From contig CAAGLF010000044.1 of assembly GCA_900770705.1 (NCBI GenBank), positions 1 through 8,227 of the forward strand: a DNA stretch of 8,227 nt, written 5' to 3'. The first letter of the stretch is position 1. Every line of letters begins with the position of its first letter. The stretch comes from Bacteroidaceae bacterium. Lineage in GTDB: Bacteria; Bacteroidota; Bacteroidia; Bacteroidales; Bacteroidaceae. Position numbers and translations under genes: made by a program. Shown here piece after piece: positions 1-7,926 of the stretch. The notes under the pieces were generated by a model. The model saw nothing but the letters and a program-made list of their open reading frames with translations. It was not told the DNA's origin and did not search any database.

Positions 1-3000
1 CTCTGTGTGCCGCGTTGCCGATAGAGGCGAAAATCTCAGACTTGCTGCCCAAGCCTCACGTGCTGACTGCTACCGGTCATCCGGCCTTCCAGTTGGGGAG
101 AACTATCAACCTGGAGGACCCGACCAACTGTGTTTATCTCAGCAATGTATTGACAGAATACGGATGTACCGTGGACGCCGCTGCGACGGCACAGGTGACA
201 GTGCAGCTGGTAGAGGAGATACCTGGTGCTTTCAACCATTCGGTCAGTCTTTTCCCCGATGAGGCCTACTCGCTCGAAGTGACCACCGATGCTATCACCA
301 TCAAAGCGCTTACAGAGACCGGCGTCATTCGTGCTGCACAGACGCTCCAGCAGCTGGCTGAGGGCTATGAGGGCACTGCTGCCATCGAAACGCTGACGAT
401 GACCGACTGGCCGGCCTTCAAGGTGCGCGGCTTTATGCACGATGTAGGCCGCTCGTTCCTTAGTTTCGATGAATTGAAAAATGAAATCGATAAGTTGGCC
501 CGTTTCAAGGTCAATGTGTTCCATTGGCACCTCACCGAAAAACTGGCTTGGCGTATGCAGATCGATCAGTATCCCCAACTCACGGCCGATGAGAATATGA
601 CCCGTAATCCGGGGTCCTATTATACGAAGGCGCAGTGCCGGGAACTGGAGGCTTATGCCGCTGAGCGTGGTGTGACCATCATTCCCGAGATAGATATGCC
701 GGGACATAGCGACGTCTTCACCAAGGCAATGGGCTTCTCTATGCAGACGGACGAAGGTGTGGCTGCCTTGAAGAATATCCTGGACGAGGTGGTTGAAGTA
801 TTTCCCAAGGCTCCCTACATACACATTGGCGGTGACGAGGTGACGATCACCTACACTGATTTCTTGAAGACTATGGCCGATTACGTTCGGAGCAAGGGTA
901 AGAAGGTGGTGATGTGGAATCGCCTCGTGGCCGGGCCTCCCACGGCAGAGCAATGTGATATGACCCAAATGTGGGCAACGTCGGGTAAGGTCGTGAACGG
1001 ACTTCCCAACATCGACTGCCGCTACAACTATACCAACCATTTCGACGTCTATGCCGACTTAGTGGGTATCTATAAAAGCAATATCTACTACGAACAGAAG
1101 GGTACAGCCAATGTGGCAGGCACTATCAGTGCTGCGTGGAACGACACAAAGACCCAGTCGGAATCCGACATCGTCCGTCAGAACAACATTTATGCCAATA
1201 TCCTGGCTTCTGCCGAGCGAGCCTGGTTTGGAGGCGGTCGGCAATACATCGAGACGGGCGGTACCACGCTGCCTAACAGTGGCGAAGAATTCGATGAGTT
1301 CGCTGATTTCGAACGTCGCTTCCTATTCCATAAGGCGCACTCGCTCAAAGACGAACCCATTGCCTATGTGAAGCAGACCAACGTGCGCTGGCGTATCACC
1401 GAACCTTTCCCCAATGGTGGCAACAATGCCCTTGCTTTACCGCCCGAGACGTCTACGGAAGACATACTGCCCGGCGTGTTCGCCTGGGAAGGAAAGAGTT
1501 ATGCATCGCGCCTGGCTACGGGAGCCGGCATTTATCTCCGTCATATCTGGCACTCCACGATTCCTTCTTTCTTTACTTCGCCGGCCAACAACCAGACGGC
1601 CTATGCCTGGACGTATATCTACTCTCCTGTGGCACAGGAGGCTGGCGCGCAGATAGAGTTCTACACTTACAGCCGTTCGGGCAACGAAACCGCTCCTCCG
1701 GCCGGTGCATGGGATCGTCGTGGCTCGAAAATCTGGCTCAATGGCGAGGAAATCGCAGCGCCCGAGTGGCAACAGCCGGGTGCGTCCATCCCGCAGGACA
1801 ATGCCACGGCCGGACTGACCAATGAGAACCTGACAGCACGTCCCGTCGTACCCATCACGCTACAGGCTGGCTGGAACAAGGTGTTCCTCCGTCTGCCGCA
1901 CGTGAACAATGGAGGCACCGGACGCGACAAGTGGCAGTTTACTTTCGTGGTGACCGACGCGGAAGGCCGGAATGCCTTGGAGGGAATCACCTATTCTCCC
2001 GACAAATGTCTCAATGCTGCCGCCGAGAGTCTTGCTGTGCTGATTGGTGAGGTGGAGTACTACGTGGCCAGCAATTTCGGAGAGGCTGTGGGCTACTATC
2101 CCACGGCGATGGCCGCTGATTTACAGGCGCTGGTGACGGAAATGCGAGGCACCTTGTCGGATGACAAGACCGACGAGGAGCGTCTCCGGCAGGTAGAGGA
2201 ACTGACTGAGGCTTATGAAGCGCTTCAAGCTGCCGTTGCCACGGCCGCAATCAACCAGCCTAAGGCCAGTACCGCCGACGAAGAGGTGTGGTATCTCTTC
2301 AATACGCCTTTGCGTGACGGCCGTTATCCCACCTCCCACGGCGAGGGACAGGCAATCACCGGTGAAACGGCTGTCAGCCTGGCTGCCAAGTGGAAGTTTG
2401 AGGCCCGTACGGACGGTTCCTTCAATATTATAAATGCCTCCGACGGTCTTTACATCTCTCCCGCCTCCAGTAATAATACGGCCTTGACGACCGTGGCTGC
2501 AGAACCCGCCGCCGGATGGACGCTGAAGCCCGCCGACGAGATAGGCTATGTGATTATTACCTCCGGCTCGGCGGAATTCAATCAGACCAACAGCGGAAAC
2601 GGCTACAAGGTGTTCAACTGGGGAGGCGGAAGCAATACTACGGATACCGGTTGCAAATATCAGTTTGTCGAGACCACTGTCCCTTCTGCTCCCCGCCTCA
2701 GTACGAGTGACCATATATATTGGTATCAGTTCTGCACGCCCCTGCGCGGTAGCCGATACCCTACGTCGAAGGGAGCAGGGCAGGCGCTGGTGGGTGAAAC
2801 CACCGCCTCCGATGCGGCTACCTGGAAGTTTGAAAAGCGTTCGGACGCTACTTTCAACATTGTGAATATGGCCGATGATACGTACGTGTCTCCAGCTTCC
2901 GACAATAATACCGCACTGAAGTCTGTGGCAGAGGAGCCGGCTGCCGGCTGGGAGTTTAAGGAGGCTGCCACCGACGGTTATTATGTCATTGTCAGCGGAA

Positions 3001-3257
3001 CGTCGCAGTTCAACCAGACCAAAAACGCCAGTCAAGGCTGGAACGTCTACAACTGGGGCGGTGGTACGCACCTCACCGATACGGGATGTCAGTATGCCTT
3101 CACGCTGGTGAAGGAGGAGGCACTGTCTACGGGTCTTCAGTCCGTGGTCGGTGCACAGAATGTCCGGGAAGTCTATTTTGATTTGGCGGGTCGGAGACTT
3201 GCGGCGCCCGTGCGCGGTGTCAACATTGTCAACGGACGCAAAGTCTTGGTGCCATAA
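1..3257 (+). CDS. Secreted family 20 beta-N-acetylhexosaminidase, 5' partial, multidomain
   Basis: This enzyme should remove terminal N-acetylglucosamine or N-acetylgalactosamine from glycans by substrate-assisted catalysis, acting outside the cytoplasm. The frame is open to the left edge. The codons before the TTG at 15 read L-C-A-A, like the end of a signal peptide, so that TTG is probably not the start and the true start is off-window. Numbering residues from the codon at 15: about 1-130 is the GH20 N-terminal domain (ETGVIRAAQTLQQL near 101-114). About 134-430 is the catalytic barrel, with VRGFMHDVGRSF, NVFHWHLTE, IIPEIDMPGHS and the catalytic pair Asp274-Glu275 in HIGGDEV. About 470-665 is a predicted beta-sandwich, about 670-745 a helical linker, 756-886 and 900-1032 two lectin-like repeats, and the last 30 residues a C-terminal tail. 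The gene ends with tandem stops TAA TAG. The GH20 call is firm; the exact substrate is unknown. Confidence 0.93.
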   Translation, partial: LCAALPIEAKISDLLPKPHVLTATGHPAFQLGRTINLEDPTNCVYLSNVLTEYGCTVDAAATAQVTVQLVEEIPGAFNHSVSLFPDEAYSLEVTTDAITIKALTETGVIRAAQTLQQLAEGYEGTAAIETLTMTDWPAFKVRGFMHDVGRSFLSFDELKNEIDKLARFKVNVFHWHLTEKLAWRMQIDQYPQLTADENMTRNPGSYYTKAQCRELEAYAAERGVTIIPEIDMPGHSDVFTKAMGFSMQTDEGVAALKNILDEVVEVFPKAPYIHIGGDEVTITYTDFLKTMADYVRSKGKKVVMWNRLVAGPPTAEQCDMTQMWATSGKVVNGLPNIDCRYNYTNHFDVYADLVGIYKSNIYYEQKGTANVAGTISAAWNDTKTQSESDIVRQNNIYANILASAERAWFGGGRQYIETGGTTLPNSGEEFDEFADFERRFLFHKAHSLKDEPIAYVKQTNVRWRITEPFPNGGNNALALPPETSTEDILPGVFAWEGKSYASRLATGAGIYLRHIWHSTIPSFFTSPANNQTAYAWTYIYSPVAQEAGAQIEFYTYSRSGNETAPPAGAWDRRGSKIWLNGEEIAAPEWQQPGASIPQDNATAGLTNENLTARPVVPITLQAGWNKVFLRLPHVNNGGTGRDKWQFTFVVTDAEGRNALEGITYSPDKCLNAAAESLAVLIGEVEYYVASNFGEAVGYYPTAMAADLQALVTEMRGTLSDDKTDEERLRQVEELTEAYEALQAAVATAAINQPKASTADEEVWYLFNTPLRDGRYPTSHGEGQAITGETAVSLAAKWKFEARTDGSFNIINASDGLYISPASSNNTALTTVAAEPAAGWTLKPADEIGYVIITSGSAEFNQTNSGNGYKVFNWGGGSNTTDTGCKYQFVETTVPSAPRLSTSDHIYWYQFCTPLRGSRYPTSKGAGQALVGETTASDAATWKFEKRSDATFNIVNMADDTYVSPASDNNTALKSVAEEPAAGWEFKEAATDGYYVIVSGTSQFNQTKNASQGWNVYNWGGGTHLTDTGCQYAFTLVKEEALSTGLQSVVGAQNVREVYFDLAGRRLAAPVRGVNIVNGRKVLVP
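2280..2672 (+). other. Lectin-like domain, copy 1, within the GH20 gene
   Basis: About 130 residues begin at EEVWYLFNTPLRDGRYPTS and end at GCKYQFVE. Internal landmarks are WKFE, FNIINASDGLYISPAS, EPAAGW, FNQTN and FNWGGGS. The alternation of short strands with W/F-N-I and Y-I/V-S patterns resembles ricin-type or related carbohydrate-binding folds, but this family assignment is inference. The copy at 2712-3110 matches it almost column for column, so the boundaries come from the sequence itself. Confidence 0.7.
2712..3110 (+). other. Lectin-like domain, copy 2, within the GH20 gene
   Basis: This is the second copy of the preceding domain, starting HIYWYQFCTPLRGSRYPTS and ending GCQYAFTLV. It shares WKFE, FNI-N, YVSPAS-NNTAL, EPAAGW, FNQT, NWGGG and TDTGC with copy 1; by eye more than half of positions agree. 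A linker of about 13 residues (PSAPRLSTSD region) separates the copies. Tandem binding modules usually raise avidity for clustered glycans; that role is inferred here. Confidence 0.7.
3174..3254 (+). other. C-terminal tail resembling Bacteroidota secretion/sorting tags
   Basis: The last 27 residues start YFDLAGRRL, continue through RGVNIVNG and end RKVLVP. This matches the pattern hydrophobic-Asp-Leu-x-Gly-Arg-Arg, then Gly-x-x-Ile-x-Asn-Gly-Lys/Arg-Lys-Val, found at the extreme C terminus of many secreted Prevotella and Bacteroides enzymes. It is related in appearance to the type IX secretion (Por) tail. Whether it directs secretion or surface anchoring here depends on whether the host has type IX machinery, which the window does not show. 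Confidence 0.55.
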
Positions 3258-3300
3258 TAGCGCACGCCTGCCAGACGCAAGGATTTGTATGACCTATAAT

Positions 3301-3340
3301 ATCGAGGGGCCGAAAGCCATGCTGCTTTCGGCCCCTCGAT
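3301..3340. terminator. Perfect 17-bp hairpin between convergent genes, likely bidirectional terminator
   Basis: The left arm at 3301-3317 (ATCGAGGGGCCGAAAGC) is exactly complementary to the right arm at 3324-3340, with a six-base loop CATGCT. It lies 43 bases after the GH20 stop and 85 bases beyond the thrA stop on the other strand, so it can serve both convergent genes. Neither side has a clean run of T: the plus-strand exit reads TGTGAATG and the minus-strand exit ATTATAGG. If it terminates, it does so by stem strength rather than as a textbook intrinsic terminator. Confidence 0.75.
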
Positions 3341-3425
3341 TGTGAATGTGGCGGCTCTGCGCCCGGCGTTTGGGGCTGGAGTGTCCTATATGAGGTATAG
3401 TGCGATACCGCCCCCCCGGCATTTG

Positions 3426-5855
3426 TCAGTTGGCCACGCTCATAATGTCGGCGAACACGCCTGCTGCCGTGACGTCGGCGCCGGCTCCGTATCCCTGGAT
3501 AAGCATAGGGTATTCCCGGTAGCGCTCGGTCGTGAGCAGGATGATGTTGTTGGAGCCCTCCAGGTCATAAAGCGGGTGCCCCATTGCGATTTCCCGCAGT
3601 CCGACGCAGCCTTTTCCTTCGCTCCATTCTGCCACAAATCGCCATCGCTTATTCTCATGGGCCAGTCGCTGCCTTTCCTGCTCAAATTGCGTGTCGAGTT
3701 CCGGCAGTCCAGCCCAGAATTCCTCTTCTGTGCCGGAAAAAAGTGCCTGAGGAATGAAGAGACGGCTCTCGATGTCGGAGGTTTCCACCCGGTATCCGCT
3801 TTCGCGCGCCAGAATGGTGAGCTTGCGTATGACGTCCTTGCCCGAAAGGTCGATTCTGGGGTCAGGCTCGCTGTATCCGTTCTCTTTAGCCAGCCGCACC
3901 GCCTCCGAAAGGGGTGTTTCGGCAGAGAGCGTATTGAATACATAGTTGAGTGTACCGCTCAGTACGGCTTCGATTTTCAGGATGTGGTCGCCCGAACCGC
4001 GCAGGGCGTTGATAGTGTTGATAATGGGTAAGCCGGCTCCCACGTTTGTTTCGAAAAGGAACTTAACACCGCGTTCACGGGCGATTTCCTTCAGTTTGGC
4101 ATAGTTTTCATAGGGGCTGGAGGCTGCAATTTTGTTGGCTGCCACCACGGCCACGTTGTTTCTCAGCAGTGTTTCGTACTTGGCGGCCACTTCTTCGCTG
4201 GCCGTGCAGTCTACGAAGACGCTGTTGAAGATATTCATCTCCTTAATCTCGCGTACCATACGCTCAATGCCGCCTTCGCCGCCGGTCTGCATGCGTTCGC
4301 GGTAGTGAGCGGGGTCTATACCGCCTCTGTCGAAGGCGGCGTGGCTTCTGCCGCTGACGCCCACGAGGTTCAGTTTGAGTCTCCGCTCCTTGAGGAGCAG
4401 TTCCCGCTGCGCAGCGATTTGTCCCAGCAGACTATGTCCGACGGTGCCCGTTCCGCAGAGAAATATGTTCAGTTCTTCGTATTCGGAAAGGAAAAAACTG
4501 TCGTGCAGCACGTTCATAGCCTTCTGCAGCTGGTCGCGCGCAATGACGAACGAGATGTTTATTTCCAGTGCACTGACGCTGACGGCGCTTATGCTCACGC
4601 CATTGCGGCCGAGTACGGAGAACAGTTTGCCAGCAATGCCCGGCGTGTGCTTCATGCGTTCGCCCACTACGGCTATGGTGGAGAGTCCTTCCGTTATCTG
4701 CGTGGCATTCATGGAGCCTGCGGCGATTTCCGAGGCAAACTCCGTGTCCAGCACGGCCTTCGCCCTCGGTGCATCTGCTGCCGTGACACAAAGCGAGGTG
4801 CTGGTTTCCGAACTGGTCTGGGCCACCATAAAAACGCTGATTTGTGCAGCGGCCAGCGTAGCGAAGATACGGCTATTCACGCCGACAACGCCCACCATCG
4901 AAAGTCCGGACACAGTGACGAGGCTGGTGTTCTTCACACTGGAGATTCCGCGGATGGGACGGTCGCCGATGGCCGCGTCGGACCGGATGACGGAGCCGGG
5001 ATGGGACGGGCGGAGCGTGTTGCGGACCAGAATGGGGATGTTTTTGGCACAAACGGGGAAGATAGTTGGGGGATATACCACCTTAGCGCCGAAATTGCAT
5101 AGCTCCATCGCTTCTCCATACGACAGGCTGTCGATGGTGAAGGCATTGGGTATCACGCGGGGGTCGGCCGTCATAAATCCGTCCACGTCTGTCCAGATTT
5201 CCAGGGCGGGCGCATCGAGTGCTGCCGCCACGATGGAAGCAGTGTAGTCCGAGCCGCCCCGGCCGAGATTGGTAGTGATGCCGGTTTCGCTGTCTGCGGC
5301 AATGAAGCCGCCCATGATGACGATACCCTTTGTGTCTGTCAGTTTTTCCCGTATCAGCCGGTTTGTCAGTGCGAAGTCTACGGTGCGTTTCCCGCCTTGT
5401 CGGTGCGTCTTGATGAGGCTGCGGGCGTCCACCAGTATGGCTCCGTCGATGAGTTCCGCTACGATGAGCGACGAGAGGCGTTCGCCGAATGCCACGATGG
5501 CGTCTTCGGTCTTCGGTGTCAGGTCTTGCACGAGCGAAACGCCGTGCAGGAGGCTGCGCAGGTCTTCTATCAGCGACTCGATGGCCGAGAGGAGTGCCTC
5601 GCGGCGCGTGGGGACGATGACTTCCGAGATCATCAGATAGTGGCGGCGCGTCAGTTCTGCGAGTTCCTCCTTGAAGCGGGCGTCTGCCGCCGCTGCCATC
5701 CGCGCCATCCGCAGCAGGCAGTCCGTAATGCCGCCCAGGGCAGACACGATGACGATGGCGGGGCTGTTGCCGCCCTCGACGATTTGTTTAACGTTGCGGA
5801 TATTTTCGGGGGTACCTACGGAAGTACCGCCGAATTTCATTACACGTAGACTCAT
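3426..5855 (-). CDS. thrA: Bifunctional aspartate kinase / homoserine dehydrogenase
   Basis: This cytoplasmic enzyme catalyses the first and third steps of the aspartate pathway: phosphorylation of aspartate, and reduction of aspartate semialdehyde to homoserine, leading to threonine and methionine. It is 809 residues, close to the E. coli ThrA length of about 820. Residues 1-295 are the kinase, with KFGGTS at 7-12 and NLGRGGSDYTA at 196-206. About 310-460 holds two ACT regulatory modules (VVGVNSRIFATLAAAQISV and IAGKLFSVLGRNGVSISAV). From about 462 the dehydrogenase begins, with the nucleotide-binding GTGTVG at 468-473, NVGAGLP at 604-610, VLSGTLNY at 631-638 and GYSEPDPRIDLSGKD at 660-674. 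The ATG at 5855 gives MSLRVMKFGG, the expected N terminus. There is no strong Shine-Dalgarno sequence. The GHL10 gene ends 48 bases upstream on the same strand. The ACT modules suggest feedback control by threonine. No apgM-like or thrC gene follows. Confidence 0.96.
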   Translation of the reverse strand: MSLRVMKFGGTSVGTPENIRNVKQIVEGGNSPAIVIVSALGGITDCLLRMARMAAAADARFKEELAELTRRHYLMISEVIVPTRREALLSAIESLIEDLRSLLHGVSLVQDLTPKTEDAIVAFGERLSSLIVAELIDGAILVDARSLIKTHRQGGKRTVDFALTNRLIREKLTDTKGIVIMGGFIAADSETGITTNLGRGGSDYTASIVAAALDAPALEIWTDVDGFMTADPRVIPNAFTIDSLSYGEAMELCNFGAKVVYPPTIFPVCAKNIPILVRNTLRPSHPGSVIRSDAAIGDRPIRGISSVKNTSLVTVSGLSMVGVVGVNSRIFATLAAAQISVFMVAQTSSETSTSLCVTAADAPRAKAVLDTEFASEIAAGSMNATQITEGLSTIAVVGERMKHTPGIAGKLFSVLGRNGVSISAVSVSALEINISFVIARDQLQKAMNVLHDSFFLSEYEELNIFLCGTGTVGHSLLGQIAAQRELLLKERRLKLNLVGVSGRSHAAFDRGGIDPAHYRERMQTGGEGGIERMVREIKEMNIFNSVFVDCTASEEVAAKYETLLRNNVAVVAANKIAASSPYENYAKLKEIARERGVKFLFETNVGAGLPIINTINALRGSGDHILKIEAVLSGTLNYVFNTLSAETPLSEAVRLAKENGYSEPDPRIDLSGKDVIRKLTILARESGYRVETSDIESRLFIPQALFSGTEEEFWAGLPELDTQFEQERQRLAHENKRWRFVAEWSEGKGCVGLREIAMGHPLYDLEGSNNIILLTTERYREYPMLIQGYGAGADVTAAGVFADIMSVAN

Positions 5856-5903
5856 GTGCTTGGTGTTTGTGGGTTCCGCCCCTTCCTGGGGGACGGTGTG
5901 GGT

Positions 5904-7429
5904 TTAGAGTTTCACTTTTTCTTTCACCCCGCCCGACTCGTTTTGCAGGCGGTCGAGTGCGGTGACGACATAGGTATATTTTTCGCGTCCGTTGGTATAG
6001 GGCAGGCGGAGCAGGGTCTTGCGGGTGAGACAGACGAGGTGCGCGGGGTCGTCCAGATTGATTTTTTCTCCCTGCCTGAAGCGGTAGACGGCATACATCG
6101 TGGCCTTGTCCATCTCCTTCTTTCCCTTGGGGGCCGTCCAGAACAGATAGTAGCCGTCGGGCATCCACAGGGCCTTGACCTTGCGGGGCTTGCCGGGGGC
6201 ATTCTTGTCAATGAAGGGGAAGTTGGGCTGTAGGGCGGGGTAACGGTGGTAATTACGCTGGAGTTCGGTGGCAAAGCCGCCCTCGTTGCGCACCACTGCG
6301 GCGGAGTACCAGAGGCAGCTGCCTCCTACGTGCCGTGCCTCGCGCTGCAAACGCCACTTTTCGGCCATCTGGTTCTCCGAGGGACGCTGCAAGTCGGCAG
6401 CACGTACGGTGCGCTCCACGTCCTGACCGATGAAGAGGGGTCGGCCGTGGCAGTAGCGGTTCCACCAGCCCACCAACTCCTTGTAGTCAGCGGCTTTGTG
6501 TCCGATTTCCCAGTACAATTGCGGCACACGTAGTCCACCCATCCTTTTCCAACCCAGAAGAGCACGTCGGCATAGAGGTCGTCGTAGTTCTGCAGCCCGT
6601 TGGTCTTGCTGCCGGGCACGCCGGCATTTCCTTTGCCGGCATTGTGGTAGATGCCGAAGGGGGAAATGCCGAACTTCACCCACGGCTTGGCGGCGCGCAG
6701 GCTGTCGTGTAGCATCTGGATGAAGCAGTTCACGTTGTAGCGGCGCCATTCCTTGATGTCAGTAAGCCCGTTGCTGTTGCTGGCAAAGGTCTTTGCGTCC
6801 GGGATGTCCACCCCCGGCGCCGGATAGGGGTAGAAGTAGTCGTCGATGTGCAGTCCGTCCACATCGTAGCGGCGCACGATGTCCGAGGCAATGTGGCAGA
6901 TGTACTTCTGGTTGTCCAGTAGCCCCGGGTCGAAGAGCAAGAGGCCGTCGTAGGCGAAGAAGCGCTCCGGATGTCGCACGTAGGGATGGCTGGCAGCCAG
7001 TTCCGTTGTTCCCTTGGTCTTGGCGCGGTACGGATTGATCCAGGCGTGCAGTTCCATACCCCGCTTGTGGCATTCGTCGACCATCCAGGCCAGCGGATCC
7101 CAGTAGGGAGAGGGCGGTGTGCCCTGCTTGCCGGTCAGGTAGCGGCTCCAGGGCTCATAGGGGCTGGCGTAAAGCGCGTCGGCCTCCCCTCTGACCTGAA
7201 ATATCACGGTGTTGACGCCGCATTCTGCCAGTGCATTGAGTTGTTTCGTCAGGTTAGCTTGCATTTCGTCGCGGCTCATTCCCTGAAACTGCCCGTTGAT
7301 CATCTGTATCCAGGCCCCGCGGAATTCGCGTTTGGGTGCAAATTCTTTTTGGGCCGATAGCGGGAACAGGCAGAGGCCGGTCAGCAGGAGCGACAGGGCC
7401 AGGCGGAATGTCGTGCAGCGTGCAATCAT
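5904..7429 (-). pseudogene. Secreted glycosyl-hydrolase-like 10 (GHL10/DUF187) protein, frameshifted
   Basis: The reconstructed product is about 508 residues, usual for this family. The ATG at 7429 gives a Sec signal peptide (residues 1-26, basic MIARCTTFR, then a leucine-rich core, LSA before QKEF); the GTG at 7498 only adds a poor extension. The barrel domain shows REFRGAWIQM (35-44), VNTVIFQVRGEADALYASP (72-90), ELHAWINPYR (126-135), DGLHIDDYFYPYP (191-203) and ISPFGIYHNAGKG. After Tyr300-Val301 (codons 6532-6527) the frame breaks; the family continuation VPQLYWEIGHKAADY resumes at 6527 in the next minus-strand frame and runs to the TAA at 5904. The C-terminal 90 residues look like a fibronectin type III domain. 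One missing base in GTGGTG, read here as GTGTG, explains everything. As written, translation would give 367 residues, the last 66 or so foreign. It could be a true mutation or a sequencing error; no slippery heptamer was seen. Confidence 0.85.
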
Positions 7430-7473
7430 GATGTTCGATGGGTAAAGGAATATGTATGTGGTTAAAATCGAAG

Positions 7474-7481
7474 CAAATGTA
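7474..7481 (-). promoter_or_regulatory. Bacteroidota -7 element for the GHL10-thrA unit
   Basis: On the minus strand this reads TACATTTG, a full match to the Bacteroidota -7 consensus TAnnTTTG. It lies 44 bases upstream of the ATG at 7429, leaving a leader of roughly 40 bases. I see no convincing TTG-type -33 element about 20 bases further upstream, so the promoter call rests on the -7 box and position. Confidence 0.5.
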
Positions 7482-7610
7482 GCGCTTTTTTCCGACACGG
7501 CCGCCGCTTTTCCCCATTTTTCCGCCGAAGTCGGCCTCCTGGTCGCGGTGGCCGCCTTTGGGGCTGCCCTTTGCGTTTTAACATTTAGGCCGGAAACCGG
7601 TTTTTCTTCG

Positions 7611-7618
7611 TATCTTTG
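7611..7618 (+). promoter_or_regulatory. Bacteroidota -7 element facing right, ahead of a hairpin leader
   Basis: TATCTTTG matches TAnnTTTG exactly and is followed by CC, the commonest natural form of this box. Upstream, ACATTTAGG at about 7581-7589 is a weak -33 candidate with a spacer of about 23 bases. The transcript would begin near 7622-7625, almost exactly at the base of the hairpin at 7624-7659. It would read towards the M64 gene. Confidence 0.6.
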
Positions 7619-7623
7619 CCATA

Positions 7624-7659
7624 GCTCCGGCGGGGAAGGGTTTCCTTCTCTGCCGGAGC
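7624..7659 (+). terminator. Strong hairpin at the predicted transcript start, attenuator-like or 5'-stabilising
   Basis: GCTCCGGC (7624-7631) pairs with GCCGGAGC (7652-7659). The stem continues inward with GGGGAAGG (7632-7639) against CCTTCTCT (7644-7651), two pairs being G-T, leaving a four-base loop GTTT. The run CTTTGTTTTC follows directly, so the shape is that of an intrinsic terminator. No rightward gene lies upstream to be terminated, so it is better read as a leader element: an early terminator, or a 5' stem-loop protecting the RNA. The structure is seen in the sequence; the function is inferred. Confidence 0.5.
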
Positions 7660-7850
7660 CTTTGTTTTCAGCGTATTGGGCTCGTTCGTATGTCGAAGAA
7701 AGGCGAAACTATGTCGGCTGTTGTGAAAAATTCTTCCGAAGTCCTTACCACAAAGGCCGATGTAGTGGAAACAATCTCCCCGTCGAGAGTTGCTAGGTGC
7801 ACTCCTGTATGTCCGGAAATGTATCGAAAGGTTAAATGTGTTAATTCTTT

Positions 7851-7890
7851 AGCCGCCTCTGGAGGGGCTGCTTCTTCCTTTTGCTTTTTT
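7851..7890 (+). terminator. Weak hairpin with T-rich tail, possible terminator of a short leader transcript
   Basis: AGCCGCCTC (7851-7859) pairs with GAGGGGCT (7862-7869) with one bulged G. It is followed by a pyrimidine-rich stretch ending in TTTTGCTTTTTT (7879-7890). A transcript from the -7 element at 7611 ending here would be about 265 bases. The loop is only two bases if every pair forms, or four if the closing pair opens, so the stem is modest. Confidence 0.35.
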
Positions 7891-7926
7891 CCGTATTCCG
7901 CTGCCGGCAGTCTCGCGGGTTTTCCT

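Noticed and set aside
36..1040. Long minus-strand open frame opposite the GH20 catalytic region
   Set aside because: It lies entirely over a well-supported enzyme, its product resembles no family I know, and its openness follows from the GC-rich codon bias of the real gene.
3394..3409. Small hairpin GGTAT/ATACC downstream of thrA
   Set aside because: A five-base stem with a six-base loop and no T tract is too weak to call a terminator.
4375..5247. Plus-strand open frame opposite thrA
   Set aside because: It is antisense to conserved kinase and ACT-domain coding sequence, with a composition typical of a shadow frame.
6525..6529. Programmed ribosomal frameshift in the GHL10 gene
   Set aside because: There is no slippery heptamer and no evident downstream stem-loop, and the family is normally encoded in one frame. 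A mutation or sequence error is simpler.
7595..7604. 10-bp palindrome AAACCGGTTT just upstream of the rightward -7 element
   Set aside because: It is well placed for an operator, but it is short, single and could arise by chance. No regulator gene is nearby to support it.
7474..7660. Possible invertible promoter region, because inverted sequences and a promoter lie close together
   Set aside because: The hairpin arms lie downstream of the promoter box and do not flank it. I found no matching inverted copy to the left, and no recombinase gene is present.
7452..7796. Plus-strand open frame of 114 codons in the intergenic region
   Set aside because: It runs across the leftward promoter box, the rightward promoter box and the strong hairpin, and its product has no recognisable features, so chance is the better reading.
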